Part shown: in pieces, positions 22,001-34,999 of the stretch
Layout of the letters: each line of letters begins with the position of its first letter
Position numbering within the stretch: the stretch's first letter is position 1
Assembly (NCBI GenBank): GCA_963922205.1
Contig: CAWUHX010000228.1
Location: 372,001-436,000, forward strand
DNA length: 64,000 nucleotides
Direction: 5' to 3'
Source of the DNA: Romanomermis culicivorax
Taxonomy: Eukaryota > Nematoda > Enoplea > Mermithida > Mermithidae
Made by a program: the position numbers and the translations under genes
The notes under the pieces: generated by a model
Database searches by the model: none
The model's input: only the letters and a program-made list of their open reading frames with translations
What the model was told of the DNA's origin: nothing

Positions 22001-25000
22001 CCGAAACATGCTTTCCATACTTTGCATGACCTTTGCATTATTCTGTCTTTAGAGAAATTGTAGTGCAATAATTGTAGCAGGGCGCCATTCGACTACAGTG
22101 TAAACTCGTTAGCTTTTCAGAGTGATTCGCAAGGATGCATCGTTTTGGAGTTCAAAGTTGTTGAAGGTTCTCAACATCAAGGATTACACTCCCAGCAAGT
22201 TTGTGATAAAGTTAGTTGTTGTTTTGTTTGTCTTAGTGAGCGGTCAGTTTCTTGTGAGGCTCTGTGCATCCCTAGTAAAACGAAAATTGAACGTGTGGTC
22301 TAGATTGAGCCAAACTATTTGGAAAATAGTTTGAGTATTCAGGTTCAACTCCTAGAAGTATTAGCTAGTGCATTCTGAGTTTTGGCATCTGAAAATCTCG
22401 AACGATTAAGGGACGTTTCATGGATAAATTGACATAGCACTCTATACGAGCCCGTCAATCTCCTGCATTTGATCATCGTTGCATAAATTCCATTTGACAC
22501 TCCATGTGTCCCGACTCCTCTGCATTCCGCACGCATGTACAGGCTACGATCTACAGCATTCCACATGCTCATCTTTTACGTTGCACACGTTTTCTACACA
22601 CATGCATACGACATAATGAAAATTGAGAACCAAAAATATAGCAAGTCAGTAATTTGATTACATAGCTTAAATTATACATTCAAAAAATTGAAACACCCTG
22701 TTTTTTTGATGCAAAATGGGTGCAGGAGATTACCCATAGTTTCCTCTGTAGCGGACTTTAAAGTACTATCAATGTCGTGCAGGTCTTTCTTTAGGGTTAG
22801 AGAAAGATAGTTGGTCATAACTAGTTAGAACTTCTCCTTGGCTAGGCCTCAGATATAGTGCAACAGTTCACGCTCAGACCTGGCAACAACAACCAATACT
22901 TACCTTTAAATAGGCTCTCACAATGGCTCCTCATAGACTCCCAGGGGAAAATGTAAATCCGAACATCGAAAAACTCTTCTTGATTTTTTTGCGAAGCATC
23001 TTGAAAAAATCCTGTGCATCTTGTTCGAAAGTAACGATTCTTTTCAAGTGACAACAAATTTTTTCAAGTGGTAACGATTTTTTTCGAGTGGCCGCTCTTA
23101 TACTCATTTCTGATCAATATTCCCTTTCGGGAATATTGATCAGAAATGATAAAAAATCTGACTCTGGGAAGTTGTGTTTCAGATGGATTATTTACTCATT
23201 CGCAATCATGATTGACCATACATTACATTAGACGTGAATATATCAGAAACAGGAGCATCTGCAGGCTTTTCTATGTGGATGGATAATGGATGGCCAAAAG
23301 TTTAGGCAGGGTGTTCTCTGAAAGAAAAAAGTCTGTGTTTTCTCTCAATGGTCGGACAAATGTACTTAAAAGCTGGCTCTATTCAATATGTAATTCACCA
23401 CTCTTTTTTATCATTTTCTATTTGAAAATTAGTATTTTCTATTGAAAAATTTGCCTTCTTTATCCGAGCGGTAAATCCTTGAATGTCGCCATATAGCTAG
23501 ATAGAAATTAAGGTCAGCCATTCCTAGATGGATTCATCAGGCACTTCCACCAAATGCATCAGTAAAATTTAACTGAATACTCTCAGTTGAATTTTCGCAA
23601 GAATACTCGATGCCTTTATATACTCATTTTGAAGCAGACTCAACAACGCAATAATACCTGTGTGCAAAATATCAAAAAACACAAAGCCACCTAAAGTATA
23701 TCAATATTCTGCAAAAGATGTTGGACGGATCATGCTCCATTGAATATCGTATTTGACCAGTATTGTCCTATTTGTTCGATATTTTCCATGAATCGTGAAT
23801 GAAACACGTAGAATAGGATAAGAATAAATCATTGCATCTGTTGGCTAAAATATAGAGCCGTGTTATATTTGAAAATAGAATGAGGTTGTTACGGATTTCC
23901 GAGAGATTAGATCTACTGCTACATTGACCTATGATAAAATGAATATTAAGAGTGAAATATTTTGGGTAGTTTTACATGCTGAGTATCGTGGCAGCATTCA
24001 TTCCGTATAAAAGTTAGAATTAGTATAGCTACACTACCCCAATTTTCGAATTTCTACATTTTTTGACTGTATAGGTATTTATAAATATCACAGCTCAGAA
24101 TAGACATGATTCCATAGCCACATGTTCATTACATGCAGAAGACCATGTTCTATATTAAGGCTTGGGAGCGAACTTTCAGTCCTCTGTTTGACACTCTTTA
24201 TGTCATTTTAAAGTATAAAAGAGGAAGGCGAAATAAACCGAAAAAGTCATTTGAAGGATTACTTGGGCACCTTCCCATACGATTTTTTTTCTTGATTTCT
24301 GTACCCACTAATGTCGAACATATTGTATTGGAATTTTGTATCAGATTTGTGTACCGTTCTGGGAGCTGCAAGGGTCCACGGATTCTGAAAGTTGAAGCAA
24401 AAATCCTGACTAATCCTACTAAATATGCCATTACCGAGATGCAGAAAAAGTTGAAAATGTTTAATAAAAAGAAAAGATGTGAATCGAATCACTAGTAAAA
24501 TTTCATCCATCTATCTACAATGGTTATGTGTCACAGGATGTTTCAGGAGAGATGCAATAAAACATCTTTTTTTCAGGAATTTTATTGTAAAAGATTCAAA
24601 TCGGCTGCCTGGCTCCAACCTATGTTATAAGCTACGAGAAAGAGCTCTACAGTTGCAGACACACTGTTTAACACCACGTGATGTTAGCCAGACGAAAATA
24701 GATCAAATGATAGTTGTTTGAAGTGCCTTCCTAATACAATGAAGGGCATCTTAAATAACTCTTGCCGTTTTCCTATAATTGGATTTTGTTGTATATGAAG
24801 GAGGAATAATTGTTGAATGATGAGGAGATACGGGTGGAGCCGGAGGTCGGAGGTGCGAGGGGAGATCCATTCCGGGAGCTTTGTGGAGAAGGCCTGGCAA
24901 GAATAGTAGGTCCTTTCAATCGATAAATCTGCTAGTCATGCGGAGCAGAACAGATGAAAAAACGCAACCTATAGTTTTGGGCCAAAAAACCTACTATTCC

Positions 25001-25839
25001 TTTATGTTTATTCCTTTATGGCCTATTCTTTTATGGCCTAAACAACATTTACATGATTTACGCAAATATAAAGCGAAAACAAAACAAAACATGAAAATAA
25101 GTATGCATTTTATCGTTGATATGTTTGATGTTTATTGAGTTTACTGTAATTACGAAAAATAGAGAGTAGTACCGGTTTAGCTATAATGTAGTATACTACC
25201 GTACAACAAATTCAAGCAATCACTCAATTTCTATGAAAATTCGCTAAATTTTTGATTTTTTATTTGATGCTCTTTGTTCAGCGAGCATCAAATCTAGATC
25301 AGTGAAAATTGAGCAAGACTTCGAGCCACATTTTTTTTCTCTAATGCCTCAGGTAAATAAGCATTCTTTATTCACAAAACTTTATTGGTTGGGCATTTAT
25401 CCAGATTCAAAAACATATTGGAATGACAATGCTGTGTATGCAAATCTCTACAGCTCCAAAAACGGTGTGCGATGATGAGGATGTAACTTTCACAGCTACT
25501 GTAGCAGTATGAACTGAAGAACAAGAAGATGAAACTCTACAGTATCAGTGGCGGACACGAGGTGGGGTGGAGAGCGGCCGCCACCCAAACTCATGTTCCA
25601 AAAATAAAAATTATCAAGATCCGGTGAAATGGAAATTATTAGAAATAAACTAGAACAAGGAATACCTATCTAATTTTCTTTAATTTAAAAATTTATTGTT
25701 TCGAAACGTTGGAATCGATGGTAAATTTATAATTAATTTATTTTATTTTTCTGTATTTATTTCATTTTAAACCAGAGGCTTTCATAAAAATCAGAATAAT
25801 TCAACTTAAAACCAAAAAGTAACTGAATGAGATTTTTAT
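22001..25839. other. Unassigned 3.8-kb stretch
   Basis: I recognise no gene, domain or RNA here on either strand. Open frames up to 120 codons (for example 24133-24495 on the plus strand) have no motif I can name. The one distinct structure is the perfect hairpin at 23104-23149. At about 25545-25600 a GC-rich word (GGCGGACACGAGGTGGGGTG) looks like the tip of a transposable element. Confidence 0.5.
23104..23149. repeat. Perfect 21-bp palindrome with 4-base loop
   Basis: The left arm (23104-23124) and right arm (23129-23149) are exact reverse complements, with TTTC between them. The arms include TCTGATCAATATTCCC. The DNA or RNA could form a stable hairpin. No T-run or gene is directly attached. 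Confidence 0.9.
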
Positions 25840-28030
25840 CTGAGAATGAGTTGTCTGATGAAAGCTTTGTTTCAGGTTCATCTAATTATTGTCAATTGTT
25901 TTGTGAAACTGCGTCTTTGTAGCTGTAAAAATGATTCCTAAAGTGGGAACGCTTAACACATAAAGTTCAATATGAAATATGTTATAGTGTTGTTAAATAG
26001 ATTAGAATGAAATTATTTAATTTCCACTAGTCTTTTTTACCAGTAAACTTTGTTTGCCTTATTATTTACATAAATTATATTAAGGTTTTTACATGTGGTC
26101 CAAACTAATACAGTCAAGCGAATTGGACAAGGAAATCCCACCGACAAATTTTATTCATTAAACTGGGCGTGGTCAACTGTGATAATATGTATAAACATGG
26201 ATATCCAATGGGTGACAAGACAAGTAATCGATAACTTCATCAAAAGAGTGCATACGTTTTTAAAAAATATTGCACTTTCGAAGAAGAAATCCTACAAAAT
26301 TTACTATTTAAATGAGGTTATACACTTTCTGGGCAAGTCCAAAACCCTAAACACTTCACGCCAATGGATGTATGAAATCCGAACTCAGCTGACTCATTGT
26401 TAAAATCAAGACATAATATTTTAAAAAATAGAATGTGCTAAAAAATGTTGAAAACCACAATTTATACACTCTTGGGATATGCACTTTGCGGTACAACATC
26501 GGATTTGGGAAAAATTTTCCGGATAAACAGTACTAAAAGATGGACCAAAGACAAAGCACTAGCTCCAGTCCATACACCCAGTATTCCACCGATATTAGCA
26601 ATGATAGTATAAGGTTTGAATAAAGGAGCATATTCTTTAACAGCATACCGTTCCCATGATGGCGTAACAAAAAGTATTTCTGCACAGGAAAAATTTCCGT
26701 TGAAAGTGTTGATACAGTCCATGTTCGAGCTGCCTGATGATGACCATAATTGGCTCACACCATTGAGTATCGTGAGTCTAAAAGTCCACTCGAAGCAATC
26801 TATGCCACTTCTTTTGATTTCTTTAAAATCCATTGGTTCAATTCGGCACATTCTTTCTTCATATTCCGGGTAATTCGACAATTCGGGAATGATTTCTACG
26901 GCCATCATCTTCTCATTACTAATATCACGATAAGAATGGAGTAGATTCGTTCCTGGAATGATTAACAAAAGTCGGTTGCTATTGTTATAATCGTAATTGA
27001 GTATTGAATCTAGAAATTCACCCGGCTTTTTGTTCTGCTTGATCAAAATGATATCACCATCTTCAGGAAACGGACAAGAGAAGCGAACTGGATCAGTGTG
27101 GCCGGTGAACTGTGCAATCACTTCGGGTGAACAAAAAACAGGAACTTCGAGTTTTACCAAATCTAAAAATGTTTCAACTTTCTGTGCAGTCACGTTGGCA
27201 CTATCCGATATGTCTCTTGATTGTGAAATCCATTCATTGATCAGCTTATTCCGGTCGCTATTGTTCGTTAAGTTTAGCCATTTGAAGTGTCTCACCAATT
27301 CAACAGAAATATTAGCGGTGAGATTCAGTTCGAGTGCTGCTTCTCCCACAACATTCCAGTCGATGGCGTCCATCCAATTAGAGAAAAATACAAAAATCTT
27401 CTTCGACTTTAATGCCTCTATCTCCACTTCAGTGATAGCCCTGTACTGTGCAGTAAATTTAACATCGGAAAGGATTTGACCAATTTCTCGGGCAACCTGT
27501 ACCGTTGCAAAAATCAGCGTCATGCAAGTTATGATCAGCCAAAATATGAATGACCTTTTCGATTTTGCTTTCGACATGTAGAACAAACCGTGCAATGTAC
27601 TGTCTTGAAAACTCGAAATTGCCATAGTTAAGCTATGATTCAGTAAAAAATGATACAACAAAATAGCATCATAGGATACACTTTAGCTCTCCTTTTCGCA
27701 AACTAACCATTTTTATCAAAAGTTTTGAACAGTTAGAACAATTGCATCAAGAGCGGTATTCCAAAATATTGCGACCTTTGCATTTTCTAGTACATTCAAG
27801 TGTCCTGAGTAAACGAAATTTAGGTCGCAGATAGCCACAGTTATTAATTCCCCGACGATCAAAAGTTGAAAAAACAGGTCAGCACGAGAAAGATTTTTTG
27901 GTAGGGTAGTAATCAATCACCGACATTTAAGTAGATCATACTTTCCAAATCATGATAAACTTCTACGTCATTCTCGAAAATGTCATGATAAAAATTTATG
28001 GATGGTAAAAAGATTAATTTCAATACGTTG
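25840..28030. repeat. Segmental duplication carrying the DEG/ENaC gene, copy 2
   Basis: Partner of 18840-21445. It holds the open-frame gene copy. Confidence 0.85.
26462..27625 (-). CDS. DEG/ENaC-type cation channel subunit, copy 2 (open, 387 aa)
   Basis: Predicted subunit of an amiloride-sensitive-type (degenerin/ENaC) sodium channel; such subunits form trimers in the plasma membrane. Seen: short cytosolic N-terminus with the gating-related His-Gly motif (QDSTLHGLFYM, residues about 7-17), first membrane segment about residues 24-48, an extracellular part of about 285 residues with several N-glycosylation sequons (for example NLTAN), and the second membrane segment with IGGILGVWTGASALSLVHLL, whose Gly-Ala-Ser tract is the selectivity filter. 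At 387 aa it is shorter than usual members (500 or more), and the ectodomain has only about six Cys (VFCS, FSCPF, MCRIE, IDCFEW, MDCIN, FSCAEI). The Cys-rich finger and thumb parts look reduced. Intronless. The longest frame starts at 27661. Confidence 0.85.
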   Translation of the reverse strand: MAISSFQDSTLHGLFYMSKAKSKRSFIFWLIITCMTLIFATVQVAREIGQILSDVKFTAQYRAITEVEIEALKSKKIFVFFSNWMDAIDWNVVGEAALELNLTANISVELVRHFKWLNLTNNSDRNKLINEWISQSRDISDSANVTAQKVETFLDLVKLEVPVFCSPEVIAQFTGHTDPVRFSCPFPEDGDIILIKQNKKPGEFLDSILNYDYNNSNRLLLIIPGTNLLHSYRDISNEKMMAVEIIPELSNYPEYEERMCRIEPMDFKEIKRSGIDCFEWTFRLTILNGVSQLWSSSGSSNMDCINTFNGNFSCAEILFVTPSWERYAVKEYAPLFKPYTIIANIGGILGVWTGASALSLVHLLVLFIRKIFPKSDVVPQSAYPKSV

Positions 28031-28589
28031 AACCATTTCACAAAGCAGATTTCGGACATAAAAAAAAGAATCACTATTCTAGATTTGACTAATTTAAATA
28101 TTATATCCAAGTTCAGATCGAATATCTGAATCAATTGCTGATTCATCAGAAGTAGGTGCTCTCTTTTTGTACAAGAACGAATTTCTTAATAAACTGATCA
28201 ACAGTCGACAGAATTCATTTGAATTTTCTGTTCTGTAAGTTCCACTTTCATTTTGTTGACGGAACAATTATATTCATGAGTATTTTTACATTTCTGTAAT
28301 ATGTTGTCAGTAAAAAGAGAGTAAACAACAGAAAATAAAAAAATTAGGGAAAAGGATTAACAAAATGATTTTTTAGTGTTCACGTCATTTTTCTAATGTA
28401 GGATTTTCATAACGTTGTCACAGCACGTACTGTTGATTTTATGATTTAAATTAGTATATAAATAATTAGCACAAGATATGGCAGTTTACTAAAAGATTCC
28501 AGCGAAGTACAAAATTTTCGTACAGGAAAGTATAACAGATATTTTATATCGTAAAGCAGGATGTAAAATTTAAAACTGCTCCTTGACGG
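28031..28589. other. Unassigned AT-rich spacer
   Basis: Upstream of the copy 2 duplication; nothing recognised. Confidence 0.5.
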
Positions 28590-28705
28590 GCACTAAAGTG
28601 AGGTGGGCGCCAAAGTAAGACACAGCTTGGGGCGCCAAAAGTGAGACAAAGCGTCAAAGTAAGGCTGACGCCAAAGAGAGATGGGCGCCAAGTTGCGACA
28701 CACAA
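28590..28705. repeat. Iterated GGGCGCCAAAGTGAGACA-like words
   Basis: Five or so imperfect repeats of a 17-20-bp GC-rich word in AT-rich surroundings; resembles one end of the iterated-word elements found elsewhere in the window. Confidence 0.6.
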
Positions 28706-28836
28706 TCCTTCAAAACATTGGAACATAGAACACAAAAAAATTACAAAATTGATCAATCAATACATTTGAATTAAAGAGGACTACTAATTTTTGTCCTTTT
28801 TTTGTACATTGAAAAACGGCTGTTATGAACAGTTAA

Positions 28837-29535
28837 GGCGGATTCATACTTCATCCAGCGTCCGGCATCCGGCGTCCGGCAAGTTATTTTTAGCTTCCAG
28901 CATTCAGTGTCCGGCATCCCATCCGGCAATTTGGCTTCCGGCAAGTTGCCGGATCGGATGGAAATTCATACTTCTTACAGCGGCGGAAAGGCCGGATGAC
29001 AATTTCTTCTTGATTTTACTATGTTTAAATATTTTGAAATCTGTTCAATATTTTGTTTCAAGAGAAAGGGCGTATGAAAAATATATATAATATTATTTTC
29101 CGAGTCTACTCGGAATTATTAGTTGATGATGTCAGACGAACAAGATATTCTTGATCTAACATTTTTTTAGAACCGAAAAAACATTCAAAATATTCAGCAA
29201 TCAAAAATTAAACGAATGTCATGATTAAAAACACGAAATTTTGCCTTAACTAAAAAATCGATATCTCCCACATACATTGTATTTGCAAAAACCAATGAAA
29301 CACGTGGTTCTATAGAAATTACATACAAAATATGCTTTCCGGCATCGGGAAAAGTACAAACTGTTTCTACTCTTCCGATCCGGCCAAATTCCAGTCTTCC
29401 GGCAAGAAAATGGGACAGCAGCGTGGGAAAATAAAAAAAAATGACGTCATCCGGTGCCGGATTGCCGGACGATTTGCTGATGAAAAATCTAACATAGACT
29501 TTTTTCGGATGCCGGATGAAGAATGCCCATGAATA
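28837..29535. mobile_element. Non-autonomous element with inverted CCGGC-word ends
   Basis: The left end reads TTCATACTTCATCCAGCGTCCGGCATCCGGCG, with more CCGGC words to about 29000. The right end (about 29330-29530) holds CCGGC words and closes with the inverse, GGATGCCGGATGAAGAATG. About 700 bp with no transposase. The words are GC-rich in AT-rich DNA. Family unknown; a hAT- or PIF-like MITE is possible. Confidence 0.6.
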
Positions 29536-31330
29536 ATCTTTGTCCCGGCTTTCCGTATTACATTTGCATAATATTAGTGGTCCATCCACTTTCTTTTAAT
29601 AGTATTACTGTTTGATATTATTTCGCATTTTTGTCGATGGTTACAGTAAGTCTACGAAGGACTATATGTCCAGACGTCGCTTGCTTGCCGACGTCAAGTA
29701 AGAGACGATCCATTGTGGGTCTCTCCAACTCCATCCCTACCAGTGAATATAGATTTTCCTTTGAATGTAAACGAGGTCCACTGTGTGATTAGCCATTTAT
29801 CTGTTGTTGTTTGTCATTGCCAGGTCTGGGTGACAACTGTTTCATTAGATCCGAGGCCTAGCCAAGGAGTAGTTTTAACTTGTCAGCCAGACTATAGTCC
29901 TTTCTTTTATCTGAAGTAATGACCTGCAGAACAATAGTGTATTCGACAGCTATAGCAACCTGAGTAATTTTGCAAAAATTTTTGCCTAGAGCCTTCTTCA
30001 TACTAAAATTTCATGATTGAGCTGAAAAAGCAAATTTATATTCACCCGATCACAGCAACTATAACCAAAATGAGTGAGAAATCACATTTATAATTGCTGA
30101 CGTAAGAGAAATTCTGACATGAAGATAGTTTGTTTTCAGTCTGTAGAATTCTGGAAATTTAACAATGTTCAGAACACTGTATTTCACAGAGTGGGAAAGA
30201 TGAGAATTTCTTCCTCTGCACATTATTGTAGGACTCGAAATTATTTATTTAATGCATGTTTTAATATCTTTTTAATATTTTTCTGGTGCTATCTGTTGTA
30301 GTTAATATTTATGCAAGTTTTAGTGTTAATATGGCACATGGGAAACAATGATTAGTTTAACATCAATTGAATGTCTATAGGCTATCGAAATGTAACATAT
30401 AATGTAAAGACAAACTTTAATCTATTAATAAAATTGCAGACCCTAGTGATAAACGATGGAAACAAGTTTTAAAATTATTTTTTCATCACATACTACCAGA
30501 CGAAATTGACCACATACGCCGGACGCGTGCAATACGCGTTCAGAATGCGTCTGGGACACGTCCAATACATTTTACCGACAGGCTGTTCATTTGCTTATGT
30601 CACACAAAACCGAATCTTTTTGCCGGGGCTTTCTTCTTACCTTCCTATAGAAATCAAACATTATTTGGCGAATATAAAAGAAAGGTCAACTGTTATTATA
30701 CTGTAGGTCAAAACAAAGTGCACCTCCACTACACATTCTGAAAAATTTATAATTGAAAGTAATTGCATGAATCTTCACTTATTAAGAATGATCAAAATCT
30801 GCCGAAAAAGACACGTCCTAGACATGTTTTGGATTCGAATTTTCGAGGGTTGATTTCGTCTGGTAGTGAAGGTGGCGCTGTTGCGGCAACCATAAAAATT
30901 TGGGCGATATTGACCCTCAGCAGATTCTTCCTAACTCCCAGCAGAGTTGATTCCGCAGCAATGATTGAGAAGATGACGAAGGAAAATGAGCAAGAGAGAA
31001 GAGAAAGTCATCATAAGAATGAAAATGATACTGTAATCAAACAATTTTTCTAAATGAAGCATACTTGATTCAAAAGGAGTAACATTAAAACTTTGAAAAG
31101 TTATGTCTTGGCAAATAATTTTATATATTTGACTAATATAGATTGAAGGATTTGCTGCTCAGATGTTAGAAAACTTTTCTTTTTGTTATCATGAAGGAAA
31201 GAGATTTCTATCGCACCTATGTACTGGCTGACCCCCAGCAGAATTTCTATGATGTGCATGTATGGTGACAACCTATAATATACATTGACCGCCAATAATC
31301 GCGTCTCTGCCCTCAAAAGCCGAAACTGCA
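29536..31330. other. Unassigned stretch
   Basis: No gene recognised on either strand. The frame 30763-31053 (+) has a charged tail but no family motif and no clear splice sites. Confidence 0.45.
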
Positions 31331-31640
31331 AGATCTAGAACCTTGGATTTTTTTCATACACTTTCGGGCTCAGTGACAAACTATGGGTTGCATGTGGTCA
31401 TTTAGCCTTTATCTGCAAATGGTGCTCGATGGGGCTCAACACATGCAAAAAACAGCCTTTTTCTGGACCTCCAGTTTCAGCATGGGCTGTATTGAATGTA
31501 GCGTTCCCGAGTTCGATACTTCGCCCCATGCATCTATCTACCCAGTGCCCCTCAAAATACACCCGAAATTTCACAATGTTGTTATATAAAGTTTACAGTT
31601 TCAAAAAAATATTTTTTCGCATAAAATTTTTTGATGTATG
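31331..31640 (+). repeat. Dispersed repeat, copy 1 (partner 35000-35350, inverted)
   Basis: Shares with the reverse strand of 35000-35350 a collinear stretch that includes CTATGGG, TTTATCTGCAAATGGTGCTCG, CAAAAAACAGCC and CGATACTTCGCCCCATGCATC. Unknown family; the local open frame is a by-product. Confidence 0.65.
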
Positions 31641-31964
31641 TTTTTCTAACCATTAGACATTCACGTCCACATGTCTGTATGCATAGAGTCGTAGATGGAC
31701 TCAGTAGTTACTTATATGGGGTGCATCTGATCATTTGACTACCGTGGTTCGCAATTGTTAAGAATAGGCGAAACAGGTGGTCCTCAATAACTACATGTTT
31801 GCATGTCTACGAGGGCAATCTGGTGGATGGGGCGGCAGCAGGCGGGTCTGAACATGTTTGGCGAAAGGCTACCGCAGGTGGTTCATTTCAGATACTGTGC
31901 TACCTTGCTGTATCTGATTGTAACCTGAAATAAAATCATAGGTGGCGCAGTAGTTCATAGGCCT

Positions 31965-32255
31965 ACTTATGTTATCAGAGCTCCACCTAGATGGGCTGTC
32001 GGAGCTCTGCCTAGCCGGACTGTGTAACCGTCCAGAGTAAGTGAGACGTAGCTGTCCACAATCCAGACGCAGCTGGCTGCAAGTGAGACATAGCGAGACA
32101 CAGCCATCCACAAGTGAGATGCTGCAGTCCGCAAGGGAGACGCAGCCATCCGTAACTGATACGCAGCAGGACGAAGCCATTAACAAGTGACATATAGCAC
32201 AAGTGAGATGCAGCCGCCCGCAAGTGAGACTTAGCTGTCCGCAATGAAAAGCAGC
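31965..32255. repeat. Minisatellite of about 28-bp words (AGTGAGACGCAGCCGTCCGC)
   Basis: About ten imperfect repeats of a word of the type AGTGAGACGCAGCCGTCCGC. The open frames across it on the minus strand are repeat artefacts (Cys/Leu/His cycles). Confidence 0.7.
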
Positions 32256-32410
32256 CGTTTGCAGACATGATGACAATCAATGAGAACTTGATCAAATTAT
32301 CGCGTTCCAACTAGTCGGAGCAAAATGAAAAAAAAAAGAAAAATTTAATGGATGTGAAAAGAAAACTAAAAGTAATTTTCGACCATAATCGACTCTCCTA
32401 ACAACATGTG

Positions 32411-34276
32411 TTAAGCACTATGCAGTTAACACATCTTTTGCTTTTACCAATAATAGCTAAGATTGTTTTTTATTGCTTCTTTAATACGAAGACGGCCAAA
32501 TTTAAAACTTCAATTTGCTTCATGGAAGGTTTGCATGCATGTTCAAGGCCCACTAAAAAGAGGTGGACTAGTTTTTTTGAAAATATCCCGACGGGTCAGA
32601 AAACGGAGAAGGTACCTGCTGGGATAGTTGCCCAGCTAGAAAAATGGATGGACTAGATTTTTGGGAACTTGGGTGGGAGTTTGAAAAATCCAGTTTTGTA
32701 ATATTGAATTAACATTCTTTCTTAATAAAAAATTTCCAATGTCTGTGATTAAGTGTATTCTGCATCAACACACCTTCCAAACATGCATGTGCAGCTCGAA
32801 AATTTTGAGAGAGCGTACGGGGAGTTGACCCTGTTTTTTGACCTTTTTTGAAACTAAAATCCAAAAAGTGACTGAAATTTTCTTCACATGAAAAATTTTC
32901 CATTCAAAACTATGGTGATATGTACCACCCATACGCCCCTTATTTGCACATGTGTGCTTCCAACTGCATGAAACTTTTTTACTAAATTTAGCGTCCATAA
33001 AACAGGAATCACATGTCGTAAGTTATGAAATCCAATTCAGTTTCTTCGATAAAAAGTTAGAGCACAATGTCTTTTTAAAACTTAATCAATTGTGTGAACC
33101 AAATGCAAGCATTTATGCAAATATGCAAAAATCTGTAATTGAGTCAAAATAATATCAAGTCTATCTATTACATTATAGGCATAGCTGAATCAGGAGCTTT
33201 TCAAAGGCATTTTTGTATGCTTTACGCTGTTGTCCCATTTGCAGATGGTGCATAATGACTGTAAACAGAGCGCAGTTGCATTAAAGGGATCCAAGCTCGA
33301 ATCTCGAACAAAAAAGTGACCACTTCAGTTCGAGCAGTTGCTCTTACATGTTGATCATCTCAAGTTTGATATAATATCGACGTCTTCGGGATTATCTCGG
33401 CTCGATGTCGATATTATCCAGATGTCGAGCTGTATGGCAGGATCAACATTTTCTTACAATTTTTTTTATGTCTAATGCAAATAAATTTAAAAATGTCTGC
33501 AATTTCCCAACTCGTACTTAAGCTAAAGTATTGATTAATCCTGAAGTGAAACTTGTTAGTGCAACTACAAGAAAATAATCTCGACATTATGATTGACTGA
33601 AACTGAAGATCAGCAATTTAATCCCGATGTTGATATTATTTTCAGGCTGGGCTAGTGTAATCTCACGTTTTTATTGTGCTTAGGGACGCCTTTTTAATCG
33701 CAGGCATAAGTTATAAAAATTGTAAAAAGTAGTGACTATAATTTGCACATCCCTCACAATTTTTCAGTTAGAATCAGAGGCACAGTCTCGAATCAGTTAG
33801 GATTTAGAGTGCTTTTGGCTTAGCATTTCTATAGATTTGAGTGAAGTCAGCCATCAGCACCTTTGTATATAATTTTCACTCAGAAAAATTTACAACGCTA
33901 GGTGAGAGACAAAATGCACGAAGTTGCAGAATATACTTTTTCATAGACATGGAAAATGTTTTAGTGAGAAAGAATGAAAATACAATATTACAAAACTGGA
34001 TTTTTTAAACTCTCATCCATGTTCTCAAAAATCTAGTCCACCCCTTTTTTAGCTTGGCAACTATCCATATTCTCCTTTTTCTGCCCATCGGGGCATTTTC
34101 TAATAAACTAGTTCACTTCTTTTTAGTGGGCCTCAACCATGCACGAAAACTTTCATAGAAGCACATTGAAGTTTTAAATTTGGTCATCAGCACTTCAAAA
34201 AACAATAAAAAAACTTCAACCAACGAATTCTCCCCTCCAGCAAAAGTAAAGCATGTGTAAAGCGCATAGTACTTAA
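32411..34276. mobile_element. Fold-back element with about 290-bp inverted arms
   Basis: The stretch 32411-32706 and the reverse complement of 33982-34276 match along their length; shared words are CCAAATTTAAAACTTCAAT, GGCCCACTAAAAAGA, GGACTAGATTTTTG and AATCCAGTTTTGTAATATTG. The middle 1.3 kb has no recognised protein. Near 33380-33420 it contains an imperfect inner palindrome (ATAATATCGACGTC with GATGTCGATATTAT). Confidence 0.75.
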
Positions 34277-34367
34277 AAAACGTTGTAAAGATACCGAAAG
34301 GTGACCATATCTATTGAATTCCTCATGGTTCAGAATACTTCAACCCAAAAAATCGCAGAAATAGCTT

Positions 34368-34955
34368 TGTTTACACAATTGATTTTTCTCGTGTAAACTG
34401 ACTCCGTCCATTGAATTCCCCATGGTCAGAAACATCTTCCCTCAAAAATAGTAGAAATACATTTGTTTACACTCAATATGAATTAGTGTGTAAAGTGATC
34501 ATTTTCATTAAATTCTCAGTGGTCGAAAACCCCTCCCACAAAAAGCTCACGAAAACAGGCTTGGTTAAATTCGGAATAATTTTTTTGTGTAAAGTGACAC
34601 ATGCATTGAATTCCCCGTGGTCGAAAACCTCTTCCAGCAAAAAATCACGAACATACATTTGTTTACACACGGGATAATTTTTGGTGTAAAGTGATCACAT
34701 TCATTAAATTCCTCGTGGTCGAAAATCCCCTCCACAAGAAAATTACGGCAGTACGCTTGTTTACACCGTGGATAATTTTTTTGTGTAAAGTGAGGACGTC
34801 TATTGAATTCGCCGCGGTCGAAAACTCCCTCCACTGAAAAATCACGGAAATACGCTTGTTTACACCCGGGATAATTTTTCGTGTAAAGTGACCGTGTCCT
34901 TCAAATTCCCAATGGTCGAAAACCCTTGCAGTCCAAAAATCGCAATAAGGCTACA
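34368..34955. repeat. Tandem satellite, about 97-bp unit, six copies
   Basis: Units begin with TGTTTACAC at about 34368, 34464, 34561 (diverged), 34659, 34758 and 34857. Each contains ATAATTTTT, GTGTAAAGTGA, ATTGAATTCC and GGTCGAAAACC. It lies directly beside the fold-back element. Open frames on both strands are repeats of the unit and not genes. Confidence 0.9.
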
Positions 34956-34999
34956 GGTTTATTTGAAACTGCAAAAAAATTAGTAGTGCATTATGCTGC

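Noticed and set aside
24133-24495. 120-codon plus-strand frame
   Set aside because: Overlapped by two similar-length minus frames, Lys-rich composition follows base content, no motif.
31869-32310. Cys/Leu/His-rich minus-strand frames in three registers
   Set aside because: Products of a 28-bp minisatellite; no frame is favoured.
34411-34845. Overlapping frames on both strands at the 97-bp satellite
   Set aside because: They repeat with the satellite unit and lack any start, splice or domain evidence.
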